From positions 77,647,914 to 77,711,913 of the forward strand of contig OX375881.1 of assembly GCA_947359465.1 (NCBI GenBank): a stretch of 64,000 bases of DNA. Reading direction: 5' to 3'. Made by a program: the position numbers and the translations under genes. The stretch is from Metellina segmentata (taxonomy: Eukaryota > Arthropoda > Arachnida > Araneae > Tetragnathidae). Of the stretch, positions 1 to 11,058 are shown piece after piece. Numbering within the stretch: position 1 is the first letter of the stretch; each line of letters begins with the position of its first letter. Under the pieces are notes generated by a model that was not told the origin of the DNA, searched no databases, and saw only the letters and a list, made by a program, of their open reading frames with translations.

Positions 1-680
1 TCAGTGGTTTTATAAAAATATAAGGAGTTGTGAGACGTACAATTTCCATCGAAGACTACAGTGAGAGGTTATATGCAACCTGTTATTTATAAGGTCACAA
101 TAGCGCTACGAAGTGAAGAAAAAGTGAAATATTTCTCGGATCTTGCAATCAACCTTTTTACGACTTGTAAAAATATTGGGGACTAGCAAAATACCCGACC
201 TTACTCGGTTTGAATTGGTTTACTCTAGATTGAAGAGATAATCAAAATATATAATGACTTACGTTTTTTGTAGCATAAAAATTTATTTTAACATCTTTCG
301 CCATCTTTATATTTTCTACAACTTACTTTGGACACAAATCCTACACATGCATATCCATTCATGTAATACATTTCACATACATCGCACAATTGATGTATGA
401 CAAAGCTACAAAATGACGAAAGGTGATACTAAGGTTACTACTATAAAAGACGATTTATAGGAAGATTTTGAATTCCCTTTCTTAAGTTATTTTCATGTTC
501 AACTGAATTAATTAAAATTACGATTTACGGCGAGTGCTCTCGCACTCATAGTCAACAAAACAATATTTTTTTACTTGTGGCACTCTTGCCTCCGGTATGC
601 GACATTGTGAAATTTTGCAATCTTCTCCTGTCATTATTACAACGAATTTTTTAATGGAAAAAGTTCCAGTTTGAATTAAT

Positions 681-769
681 AAACATTATTATTCTTTCAA
701 TAACGGCATTATTCTTTAAATAACGGCATTATTCTTTAAATAACAGCATTATTATTTCAATAATGGCAT
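681..769. repeat. 20-bp minisatellite inside Helitron copy 1
   Basis: About 4.4 tandem copies of TAACGGCATTATTCTTTAAA. The equivalent place in the second Helitron (near 60590-60630) holds only about two units, so the array differs in length between the two copies. Confidence 0.85.
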
Positions 770-1636
770 AACTACACTTAAAATTTACAGAAAATTTCTA
801 CTGACTTACCTAACATTTTTAAGTCTAATACTTTGTGGTGCTGTTGCGTGTGATGAGAAGGAAAACACATTTATTAAAATAATAAATATTTAAAACAGGA
901 AACAGCGAAGTAAAACAAAATAAAAGATGTCGCAAAAAATTGTTCTAAAGATATTAATTTGTGATTCAATTTTATCTCTTGATCTCGCACAGTTGCCACA
1001 ACTTACAACTAAAAGTGTACAAAATTTAGAAATGTGAAATTAATTCAGAGCGAAAGAACCAGAAAAAATATCACTGCTCGCGCGATCTTGTTCATTCTCG
1101 TTCCATTGAAAAATATCGTCTGTCCCAAATATTCGGAAATCGTTTGCATTGCGCAAAGAATAAAAATAAAACTCGAAATAAATTAAGTATCAGAGATGAA
1201 ATTCCATAAAAAAAATATAATTTTTTGAAGAATAATTACTTTTTCAGCAGTACTGGTAAAGCAATCGAAGTAATCGTAATATTCAATAGACATTCCAATT
1301 TTTCCAAAACTACCAAATTATGGTTGATTTAAGTAGACTTACTCAGGTGTTTTAGCATGAAACTCAACTAAATATAACAATAAAGAAATGTTTAATATTG
1401 AATTCACTAAACTAATAGATAATGTATAAAATAAAATACAATGCAATCAAATATCTGGAATACAATTCATTTGATGTCTAACAAACACACAAACACAAAA
1501 TCGAGCATAGAACAGAAAGACGGACAGACAGACTTTCGCAACCAATGCCACTGACTAAATGAAGATAAGTACTCACCGTACGCAAATTTTCATGAAAATA
1601 TCTTAAACCGCGTGGACATGTATAGGGCACAACATA

Positions 1637-1651
1637 CAGACAGACAGACAG

Positions 1652-1682
<31 letters not shown>
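1637..1682. repeat. (CAGA)n microsatellite inside Helitron copy 1
   Basis: A run of CAGA units with one CGGA variant. The matching CTGT run in the second Helitron is at about 59668-59721. Short reading frames over this stretch are low-complexity artefacts. Confidence 0.9.
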
Positions 1683-1796
1683 CCAAACGAGAAAAAGGCG
1701 GATTCGGCATCAGAAGGGTCCAAAACGGATAGAAAACTTGAAATGGGTCGAAAATATTGTATGTGCAAACAAACACTCCATTTTTATTTATATAGA

Positions 1797-3573
1797 TTGT
1801 GACATTTTGTTTTCATATACTATCGTGTTGTTTCGTAAAATGGAGTTCCACTTCTTTTTTCGGGATTGTGTAAGCGATTGAAGTTTAATACGTTACTGAT
1901 GATTGGTTAGTGACATACAGCATGTTGTTTCAAAAGTTGCTATAGCATTTTGAAGAAATGTGAAGTGTAAACGAAACATTTCGCTACCTGTGAATAGCTT
2001 GGTTGAGTATGCTACTATTCAAAATTAGATTTTTATGCATCCTACTAGGGGGTCTTCTTTTTCTTAGGAACTTGTCAGAATATCATGTGCATCACTCAAA
2101 CCTACTGAACTCTATAAGAATAATGATATACAACCTGTTGATTGTATTGTTACAGTCACACTTAAGAAAAATATGAAGGAAAATGTATTTTACTACCAAT
2201 CAACTTTCAAGAGGATTATAAAATTTGAAAATTAGGTCCTTATTTGTGTTCTTGAAAATGATGGTGCGTTGTTTTCATGATTGTGTGACAGCATGCTTTA
2301 TTTAGCACTAATAAAACTTCGAATTATGATATATAGACCACAGAGACAAAGAAGCACTAGCTATTTAAATAGTAATGGAAAAAGCTATATTTTCCACAAG
2401 TATTTTACATGTATTTAACATAAAATCTCGTGTTGGTAGGAAAACTAAATTTTTATTTCTTTACCATTTAGCGGGGATTAAAATTTTCTTATGGCTAATA
2501 AAATTAATATTGGCTTCATTTATGTACCGTCAAAGAGTGGTGTATTCCTTTTTTAGAATCATGTGATTAAATTCTCAAAATACTAACAGAAAAAAGCTTT
2601 TGATTGTTAAGTTAATTGATCACCGAAAAGACGTGAAAGAAAAATGAAGTATAATTTGGATACAAATTATCAACCTTACTGGAAATTTATTTAAATATTG
2701 TAGACTGTGAGATTTTGTTTATGAAAATCTTTTTATCAGAATTACGTGAATTTAAATTCATCACCTACATAACCTTGGGAGATGATTTACAGCTTGTTGA
2801 ATGTTGAATAGCTTGTTGAATAGCAATAGCGCATTTAAGAGATGATTCGATAACGTCAGATAATTAGTTAAGTGTGATTAAACTTTCAAGGTCCTTAAAC
2901 AATATTGGGGTCATAATACTTCGTTTATATTCCATCGAAGGGTGAAATATATATTTTTTAGGTTTGTGTGATAGAAAATTGTGTATATACTCACCCAACC
3001 ATGACTTATTATTCACAGCTTGTCGATTATATTTTTTAAGAGATGCGAATGAAACCTGTTATTTACGTGCTAGCGTTAAAAAATTAGCTCCATGAAAGTA
3101 TTTAGAAGTGAACCAATTTATAATAATGGTCTTTATTTATTAGATAGGTTATATTTGTGGAAAATCTTAAGTAACACTTGAAAAGTCTTAAAAATTCGTT
3201 TTTTCCACCAATAATTATCACCACCAATAATTATTGATGTACGAAGTTGTGGTTAATATTCCATTTTGGTCGCATTGGTTGTAAGATAATCGCAAATTAG
3301 TTGTAAGATAATTTGAATTTCGATTGCTGTTAGGTTTAATTAATCTATTAAAGTAAAATTTAAGACCGTATATTATAATGTGTTTACTGTAACGTATATA
3401 GGAAAACGACGAGGATATATTTGCAAAAGCAATTTTGGAAGAACATAACAAATAGTCAACTCCATTCCTACTAGAAACGTAGGAGCTAATGTATATTGCA
3501 TAGTTTGACTACCCATCTTGTAACACTAATTAAGGGATGCATTGTGAATAGAAAATTGAATTATATTTTGCAG
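1797..3573. other. AT-rich noncoding stretch
   Basis: No convincing reading frame, RNA gene, inverted repeat or tandem array was seen here. The few short open frames have composition expected of AT-rich noncoding DNA. Confidence 0.5.
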
Positions 3574-3683
3574 GACTTTCCAAGTTGTCAAAATGACGCC
3601 TGTTCTAAGAGTCAATCTTATATTACTAATGGGCTATTGGCTGACCCGTAACACTACCCAATCATGTGTCAAAGACGGAAGTG
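3574..3683 (+). CDS. Possible first coding exon of a secreted protein (weak)
   Basis: A TTTTGCAG acceptor-like sequence ends at 3573. After 19 bases an ATG at 3593 opens a frame whose first 24 residues look like a signal peptide: a short polar start, then VNLILLMGYWL, then small/polar residues TTQS before a Cys. A donor-like G|GTAATC follows at 3684, and without splicing the frame stops within nine codons. I do not recognise the protein and cannot find a following exon. Against it: the donor is weak and the upstream pyrimidine tract is poor. It could be chance in AT-rich DNA. Confidence 0.2.
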
Positions 3684-4021
3684 GTAATCTCTGTTTCCAG
3701 CATTGAAACTTTAATACTCCTAGTATTAATTTCCAAACATATTTCTCCTTTAAACTTCCAACTTACTTTTCTGTTATCATCTGACAATGGTTCAAAATTA
3801 TTGTCTTCTGTCTTTCCGTTTGGGAAAGGATAAACCATTCCCTTGACCATTGTAGCCCATTGTACACCCTGAAAATAGCCCGATGTTTTGTTCCAATGCG
3901 ACTTGCAACGTTCGTCCATACCATCCTCGAGTACATTTGCACTTTAGTCAGGAATGAGTTCACTGAATAAGAAACTAACTGTCAACCCAATTTCAGAAAA
4001 ACTGAATTAAACTTCACATAT
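3684..4021. other. No recognised feature
   Basis: Two overlapping minus-strand open frames cover this stretch, but neither resembles a known family and they compete for the same DNA. I see no gene here. Confidence 0.4.
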
Positions 4022-4395
4022 GTTCAAATATTAAGGATAAAACTGAATTCGATCCAATCTTATCTCTGTACATGTACTTTTGATGTACTTTTCAGCCAAT
4101 GTACTTTGAAGCTTTGATGTACAAATCATGTACTTTTGAGTCTACTTATTCTCGAACATCACATATCAGCTTACACACCATCACCAAAGACAACACGTAT
4201 CAGCCTACACACCACCACCAAATACAGCCCATGGCAGTCCAGACACCACTACCTAGGACATCACATAGCAGCTTACACATCACCAACCAAGAACAGAAAA
4301 TAGCAGACTACATAACGCAACGAAGGAGAGCATACTTGTATAGCAGCCTACATAACACCAACAAGGACAGTACAAGAGCAAAAGACGTGGCTAAT
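4022..4395 (+). repeat. Dispersed repeat with about 30-bp minisatellite, copy 1
   Basis: A unique lead-in (TTCAAATATTAAGGATAAAAC then CTGAATTCGATCCAATCTTA) is followed by several imperfect units of the type CATAGCAGCCTACACACCA / CCACCAAGGACA. The same lead-in and the same units recur at 15951-16205, so this is a dispersed repeat family, not a local array. The open frame across it (from 4099) is a by-product of the repeat. Confidence 0.75.
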
Positions 4396-5807
4396 TATTG
4401 ATGTGGAAGATATTGATGGAAAAATTAAAACCACTTTGTACTACCATAGTAGCAAACACACTGTGAGTCATAAGAACACATTTGTTAAGAGAGATGACTT
4501 ATTCCAATTTATAAGGCACAAAATCAACTATTTCTCTTGAGAAACAGACTTTTTAAACTTAAATATTTCGATAATAATCGTTGAAAAGCAAAATGGACCA
4601 TCAAATCTTCATTATAATATGTCAAAGAAATGAATGTGATTGTCGTTCTTTATATGTTTGAATTAACCCTTTAACAAGAATTACTATATTTTAATTAAAC
4701 GAATTGGTCAATTAGATGTGCTTATATATCTAAACCACTTATGATAAATTTTACGCTTAAAATGTAATGTAAGAGTTGGTCCTTAGGTGTAGCTATGCAG
4801 TAATATTTCACAACAGCACTTCGCTTATCCGATAGATTCTGGGGAATCAGAATTTGATCAATAAACTGTCAGATGCAACGCTATTTGGGAATGACCCCTT
4901 TCTACATCTCTGCCTTTCCTTGTAGAATTTATATGTATGTTCTTTTTCGGCTTCTAATTCTCCAAGATAGTAATCTCTTCCGATGAGGCTTGTGTTTGTG
5001 GTCGTTTAGAGGTTTCCGGTAAACAGCCGAACGTGATGAAATCATGTGATGTTTCATTGATTGGGACTCGGTGCCGATTTTCGAAGCTGACATTTTAGGA
5101 TAGGAAAGGTGCTTTAGAACCTTCATGTGAAAGTAAACAGCATACAGAGATAAGTTCATGTTACCATTATGACCCACACCGTGGATACCCATCGGAATAA
5201 ATATTGACTTAATGGAAACAGTCACCCACTGAACTAGGTGTTGCAATAGTTGGAAATTAATTCACATAAAGAGCAGGTAAAAATTCCTCATGTATTTTGT
5301 TTTTTAGATGTTTTAAGAAATAGCAACCATTTTACACATTAATCATGACATTTTTTATTCGACAAAATTTTATAAATATTGATATACATAGAGTAAATAC
5401 GAAAGTAGAGTGAGCAATGGTAACCCATGTGTCCAGGATCATGTGACTATAGCCAGTAAAAACGTGACCCTTAGATTTCTTTTGTCTTCTGGATGGAACC
5501 TGCACACTTCATCTGATTGTTGCATATGATACGCCAATCCATTGAATCGTCATCTGATTGGTTCACGTGATATGGTAGTAGACTTTGTCGATTTCATCAC
5601 TTTTGTCGCCACTCTGAAATGCATATCCTCACACCTAACCTGTCAAATTATGTTACATCGCCAAACTGGATATAAGATTCCAAGTCGGCCAACCAAGTAA
5701 ATTTTTTACAGTGTAGTTAACGGGACTCGTAGTCGAAATGTTGGTAACATTTTTTGAAATTCCTTTTAATGCCCATTCTATTTATATTTCACTTCTATAA
5801 TAATGTG
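4396..5807. other. Noncoding stretch, nothing recognised
   Basis: A minus-strand 105-codon open frame (4929-5246) is present but matches nothing I know and lacks recognisable domain features. No RNA gene or repeat structure was seen. Confidence 0.4.
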
Positions 5808-5922
5808 GTAACTTTAGCCGCCTCTACAAAATTTAGCTTATTATATATAACAGTAGTACAAAAAAAGTGTTACACAATTCTACCATGATGTACTTTTTGG
5901 TAGACAAAGTTGAACTGTTTCA
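5808..5922 (+). repeat. Diverged relic of the 214-bp satellite unit
   Basis: The order of short blocks (TTTAGCC, CTCTACAAAA, CAGTAGTA, TCTACCATGATG, TTTTTGGTAGACAAA, CTGTTTCA) matches the second half of the satellite unit that starts at 6221, with substitutions and small indels. It lies about 300 bases upstream of the homogeneous array and looks like an older, unhomogenised piece. Confidence 0.7.
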
Positions 5923-6220
5923 ATCCGACTTACTAAATTGGTGACTGACACAGACCGGTTTTAAATTCGCAAAAACTTACAACTTTTATGGATGGTTCAC
6001 GATGGATAGTTGAGTCGTTAATGCGATGCTAATCACTTTCAACAACCACCTGAGGCTGTGGGATAGCAGATACTGCTCATTTACTATAACGGCTTCATTG
6101 CTGCTCAGCCTTCACATTACAAGGGTACTCACACTCGGCTGTTAAAGGCAACACAGGACAATTAAAACTGTGATATGAATATAGAGCTCTCACAATGTCA
6201 TGCAAATGGCAATCATTCTA

Positions 6221-7008
6221 CTAGTGGCGTCATGTATCTCATTTCGGTTACCGCAAAACTTTGGAGGGGGAATATTGTAGCGAGTTTAGCCACCACTACA
6301 AAAATTAACGTACAATGCTGTAGTATGTATAGCAATGTAACCCAACTCTACTATGAAGCCTTTTTGGTAGACAAAACTACAGTGTTTCATTATGGCTTGG
6401 TAAAAGGATATACGTTAATTACAAGCGCTTATTACTAGTGGCGTCATGTATCTAATTTCGGCTACCGCTAAATTCTGGAGGGGATATATTGTAGCGAGCT
6501 TAGCCACCACTACAAAAATTAACGTACAATGCAGTAGTATGTATAGCAATGTAACCCAACTCTACTATGAAGCTTTTTTGGTAGAAAAAACTACAGTGTT
6601 TCATTATGGCTTGGTAAAAGGATATACGTTAATTACAAGCGCTTATTACTAGTGGCGTCATGTATCTCATTTCGGCTACCGCTAATTTTGGAGGGGGAAT
6701 ATTGTAGCGAGCTTAGCCACCACTACAAAAATAACGTACAATGCAGTAGTATGTATAGCAATGTAACCCAACTTTACTATGAAGCCTTTTTGGTAGACAA
6801 AACTACAGTGTTTCATTATGGCTTCGTAAAAGGATATACGTTAATTACAAGCGCTTATTACTAGTGGCTTATAATTACTAGTGGCGTCATGTATCTTATT
6901 TCGGCTACCGCTAAATTCTGGAGGGGATATATTGTAGCGAGCTTAGCCTAGCCACCTCTACAAAAATTAACGTACAATGCAGTAGTATGTATAGCAATGT
7001 AACCCAAC
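6221..7008 (+). repeat. Satellite array, left part (about 214-bp unit)
   Basis: Units begin CTAGTGGCGTCATGTATCT at 6221, 6435, 6649 and 6878, giving lengths 214, 214 and 229. The longer unit carries an extra 17 bp (CTAGTGGCTTATAATTA), a partial duplication of the junction. The last unit is cut at 7008 by the LTR retrotransposon and resumes at 11059. Each unit happens to hold a 68-codon open frame (MYLISATAK... ending YY-stop). Its identical recurrence in every unit, and its stop within the CTAG junction, point to a repeat by-product. Confidence 0.93.
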
Positions 7009-7300
7009 TGTCATGATCCGCGCATGCGCTCCTTAAGCTGAACTGGCGCGCAACGCTTCCCGGATACGCAGAATAGATACGAAGAACGATGGTCGATACA
7101 AAAGAACGCTGAGTGTCGTCTATTCGGTAGAAACGTAGGATGTGTAAATAATTGTTCCTATCACTTGTTGTACATAGATTTTGTGTGTGTGTGTCGTCGT
7201 TTAAATAAAGGTGTAATTCATCTAAAAATAGTATGTGTTATTAAGAAGTATACGCTACGAAAGAACCCAATCCTGGCTACGATGTAAGAAGATGTTCACA
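7009..7300 (+). repeat. Left LTR
   Basis: It runs from TGTCATGATCC to GATGTTCACA. A polyadenylation signal AATAAA is at 7204-7209. The first 100 bases are GC-richer than the surroundings. Confidence 0.95.
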
Positions 7301-7319
7301 GTGGTGTCAGAAAAGCGGG
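7301..7319 (+). other. Primer-binding site
   Basis: Immediately after the left LTR comes GTGGTGTCAGAAAAGCGGG. The TGG start is the complement of a tRNA CCA end and the position is correct for minus-strand priming. I do not assign the tRNA species. Confidence 0.7.
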
Positions 7320-7424
7320 CTATTTTATTGGATTACACGTTACGTCCGACGATTCAACAGAAAAGGTAGGAGGAATTTTACACATTTTATTCTGTCTAAG
7401 AAGAAGTTAAGACTCTTAACAGAA

Positions 7425-9780
7425 ATGGCTGAAACAGAACTAACGAAACTAAAGAAAGAAAGAAAAGTTGTACGTTCAGCCATAACGAAAGTCACTAGCT
7501 CAACTGAATCGTTAATTGGTTCTAGAGTAATATTGTGGAAATCTAGAAGAACAATTAGAAATTCGTAAAGTAAAATCAGCTGCATTGAAAGCTTTAGATA
7601 TAAAAGTTAAAGATTTAACTGATGTTAAAGACATTGAAACTGAAATCGAAAGTACGCTCGATTATGAAGAAAAAATTGCAAAATGGAATTACAGAGGTTT
7701 CAAATTATTAAAAGAAAGTCGAAATGCAAACAATACTGTTTCTGATGGCTCTTCTAATGATGCTAGTAATATGTCTATTGGTTCTGAAGTTGTTAACCAA
7801 AGATCTGATTTTAACGTTAAGCTACCAAAAATTACAATTGATAAATTCTACGGGAATCCTCAAGAATGGCAAACATTCTTTAATTCTTTCGATACTGCCA
7901 TAAATCAAAATAACGAACTATCCAAAATTGATAAGTTTAATTATTTGCTAAGTCTATTGAGCTGCGCAGCTTTAAAAACCGTTGAAGGATTTTCATTATC
8001 CCCCGAGAATTACGACGAAGCAATTCAAATTCTCAAAGAACGATTTGGTCGAATGGACATTGTCATTAGCTCTTATATGCATAAACTGTTAAATTTACAA
8101 CCCGTCCGAAGTTCGAGTGACATTTATTCATTGAGAAAATTATATGATACTTGTAATGTACAAATCAGGTCACTGAATTCATTAGGAATTAAAACGGAAT
8201 CATACGCAAATTTATTTCACCCGCTATTACTAAAAAATATCCCCCGTGATTTAGCACTTGATTTTGCACGACAAAAAGCAAACAGCGAAGATTTTAATGT
8301 TGACGAATTAATGTGTTTTCTGAAATTAGAACTGCAAAGCAGAGAAATGGTACAAAATTTTTCGTATGATAAGAACTACCATAACAACTCTTATAATTCG
8401 CCGAACAAGCAGTTCAATACTCACGATGAAAAAAATAAACCATATCCTTCCTCACAGTCCTTTCAAGGTCGGCGCCAATTTGAACGAACGCATAAAATCA
8501 ACAAAATTGCAACCGTCAAATGTTATTGTTTATTTTGTGGAAGCGAAACTCATGCTAAGGAAAAATGTTTGATGACTCCCGAAGAAAAAAAAAATAGTTT
8601 AAAAGATACGAATCGCTGCTTTCTTTGTTTTGAAAAGAATTGCTTTACCAGAAACTGTACTTCGAGATTACGCTGCACCAAATGTAATTCAAAATTTCAC
8701 AATGAGCTTTTGCATGAAGACACGAAAAGGTTTAATAAAGTCGAAAATCAAAATGAATCTAACGCCTTAACCGCAAAGATTTCTACCAAATGTTTTTCGA
8801 ACGTATACAAAGAAAAGAAAAACCGAAACAAATTATGCGATGACTTGCCGATTGTTAAGCTTACTTGTGAGGGTAATTTAATTAATGCTGTCGCAGATAC
8901 GGGTGCACAATTAACTGTTGTTAAGACTGATATCGTGCCCAAAATTTATAGAACGCCTCAAGGATCAGTAATTCTCACGTCAGCTTTTGGACAAAGTTTA
9001 AAAGCCCCTCTCATCAATTTACCTTTATCGAAGTATTGTGAAGATGGTAAATTTAAGTCCCCTATTAACATTACATGTGCCATGGTTGATAAATTATGCA
9101 ATGATGTCCTTTTGTCATTGAGTGCTTATAAAGAGTTAAATGGAGATGATAAGCAAGATTTAATTTTTGAATGCAATAATTTAAATGCTATAAATGACAG
9201 TCTTAATGAAATGCCTTTTTATGAAATTGAAAATTATTGTGAAATATTTGACCATGATAATGAAAGTAGTGTTAAGGAGAAATGCGAGGAAACGGTTAAG
9301 AAAACAATTGAATGTTGTGCATTATTGTCTAAGGATAATTCTATAGATGATATCAAACGAAATAACTCTGTTTCGAATTCAGAAATGTTCCGAAATCAAC
9401 AATTAAACGATCCATCTTTACGATCATGTTGGCAAGATGCTAAGAACGGAAGTAATAGATTCCTTGTTATCGACAAATTTTTATATCATAAAGATAAAAT
9501 TCTAGGAGAAGGTGTTCACCAATTAGTTGTTCCCAACGAAAGAAGAAAACAACTTTTGGAGTTAGCTCATTCAAGCTTATGGGGAGCTCACCTTCGAACC
9601 AAGAAGACGGCTGAACGGTTAAAATACTCCTTTTATTGGCCTGGGATCAAAAAAGATGTTAATGATTATTGCAACACTTGCACTTTCTGTCAACATCAAG
9701 CTAAGAAGCGTCCCTTTGATGAAGTTCCTATTACGACAGTAACGCGTTCAGACGAACCGTTCCAGATGCTCTATGGTTGA
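7425..9780 (+). pseudogene. Gag-like/protease/integrase polyprotein, broken
   Basis: The natural start is ATG at 7425 (MAETELTKLKKERK). That frame stops at 7568. The main frame, open from 7531 to the TGA at 9778, is offset by one, so a small indel lies between about 7510 and 7543. Domains in order: N-terminal helical region; a DUF1759-like Gag segment (KLPKITIDKFYGNPQEWQTF, about residues 80-240 of the long frame); two Cys/His zinc knuckles near 8520-8720; and an aspartic protease with active-site DTG in VADTGAQLTVV at about 8895. An integrase zinc domain follows (HSSLWGAHL ... CNTCTFCQ, about 9570-9700). Right after it, at DEPFQ, the catalytic core is missing and the frame jumps to the LYG segment normally found beyond it. 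The terminal stop TGA sits where a CGA Arg codon is expected, consistent with CpG decay. Confidence 0.85.
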
Positions 9781-10108
9781 CGTCCTAATGGCCCTTTGTC
9801 CATATTGAAAACGACATGGACTGATGAAACCCCTATCCCTTTAGGACAACTACGCTCAGTAACACACTCTCTGAATGACTTGAAGATAAAGTTGGAAAAA
9901 GCTACTGAATACGCAGGACTCACAGCTGTTGGCAAGCAACAAGCTTATGCATTCTGCCATAACTGGAAGACTCGTCATAAAAAAAAAACATGTTCACGCG
10001 AACAAGAAACGACAGTTCAAGACTGCTACCAACAATGTGGAAGTGATATATGATGTGGACATTGATTTTGGTAATGTTGAAAACGTTCCAAAGAATCATA
10101 ACTTTTGA
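9781..10108 (+). pseudogene. Integrase C-terminal remnant
   Basis: The frame continues in phase after the TGA at 9778-9780: RPNGPLSILKTTWTDETPI, then SLNDLKIKLEKATEYAGL. These are typical of the segment after the catalytic core in gypsy integrases. At a run of ten A (9979-9988) the reading must shift by one to continue as HVHANKK ... NNVEVIYDVDIDFGNVENVP, ending at TGA 10106-10108. The integrase C-terminal barrel expected between these two pieces is absent, so there is a second internal deletion plus a homopolymer frameshift. Confidence 0.75.
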
Positions 10109-10766
10109 CTATCACGAACATTATGACTGTTTAATTTGAATTTTTTTTAAATGCAGTAATTCTGAACTTCAGGATTTTAAATGACGATATATGATCAACA
10201 TGTATCTACATTTTGGAAATGCATATTATGTTTAATTCCTTACATGGTACTTTTTAACTTAAACGATTAATGTGCATTTTTTTCATGTATACAGAAATAA
10301 TTACTATTGATTAATATTTTAAAAGTTGATTTATACGATGTTTACTTGCTAATAATCTTGAACGTAACCTTGATATTTTTTTTGCTTAGTGAATGTACGT
10401 ATCTATATATTCTTTTACTTCCTTTTGCTGAAATTTATATTTTTTGATTTGTTTATTTCTAGAGGAAAATATAAATGCTACTTCTCGTAAAATATTTAGT
10501 ATGTAGGTTGGAACAGACCAGTAAGAGTTGTCTTTACCATTATTGTTCTAAAGTAAATTTGTAATGATGTTTATGTTTCTCTAGCTAACCAATCTTAATT
10601 TGAATTTATGTTGAAATATTTTTACTTTGAAGACCATTTTCAATTTAGGAGATAATTTTCTTTGCTGGAATATTTTGTGATTGTTAGATGTTTTTAAGTT
10701 TAGAAGTGTTGACATGTGGATTTGACAGGTCTATGAAAGGCGCAATCAAATCTTTTAGGGGGAAGG
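10109..10766 (+). other. 3' noncoding part of the retrotransposon with polypurine tract
   Basis: AT-rich sequence with no reverse transcriptase or RNase H motif in any frame. It ends in the purine-rich AGGGGGAAGG (10757-10766) directly before the right LTR, the expected polypurine tract for plus-strand priming. Confidence 0.75.
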
Positions 10767-11058
10767 TGTCATGATCCGCGCATGCGCTCCTTAAGCCGAA
10801 CTGGCGCGCAACGCTTCCCGGATACGCAGAATAGATACGAAGAACGATGGTCGATACAAAAGAACGCTGAGTGTCGTCTATTCGGTAGAAACGTAGGATG
10901 TGTAAATAATTGTTCCTATCACTTGTTGTACATAGATTTTGTGTGTGTGTGTCGTCGTTTAAATAAAGGTGTAATTCATCTAAAAATAGTATGTGTTATT
11001 AAGAAGTATACGCTACGAAAGAACCCAATCCTGGCTACGATGTAAGAAGATGTTCACA
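10767..11058 (+). repeat. Right LTR
   Basis: 292 bp, differing from the left LTR only at 10797 as far as I could compare by eye. The polyadenylation signal AATAAA is at 10962-10967. Confidence 0.95.

Larger units (their letters stand above)
183..1796 (-). mobile_element. Nonautonomous Helitron, copy 1 (minus strand)
   Basis: Read on the minus strand, the element starts TCTATATAAATAAAAATGG at 1796 and ends TTTTGCTAG at 183. A host A precedes the TC and a host T follows the CTAG, which is the A^T insertion typical of Helitrons. About 10 bases before the CTAG there is a short hairpin with CCGA/TCGG arms. There are no terminal inverted repeats and no target duplication. A second copy in reverse orientation (59553-61134) matches it end to end and looks about 98% identical by eye over the terminal 300 bases. 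No Rep/helicase coding is present, so it would depend on an autonomous relative. It carries a 20-bp minisatellite and a CAGA tract. Confidence 0.88.
7009..11058 (+). mobile_element. LTR retrotransposon, gypsy type, internally deleted
   Basis: The element is bounded by two 292-bp LTRs (7009-7300 and 10767-11058) that start TG and end CA. It is flanked by the 5-bp target duplication CCAAC (7004-7008 and 11059-11063) within a satellite unit. I found one LTR difference (T at 7039, C at 10797), so the insertion is recent. A primer-binding site follows the left LTR and a purine tract precedes the right one. The internal region is only about 3.5 kb and encodes a Gag-like region, protease and pieces of integrase, with no reverse transcriptase or RNase H. 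It cannot be autonomous. Domain order and class are discussed under the coding entries. Confidence 0.95.

Noticed and set aside
4929..5246. 105-codon minus-strand frame as a possible gene
   Set aside because: No recognisable domain, no splice or start context, and composition not distinct from its surroundings.
7340..7585. Minus-strand 81-codon frame opposite the Gag start
   Set aside because: Antisense shadow of the Gag-like coding region.
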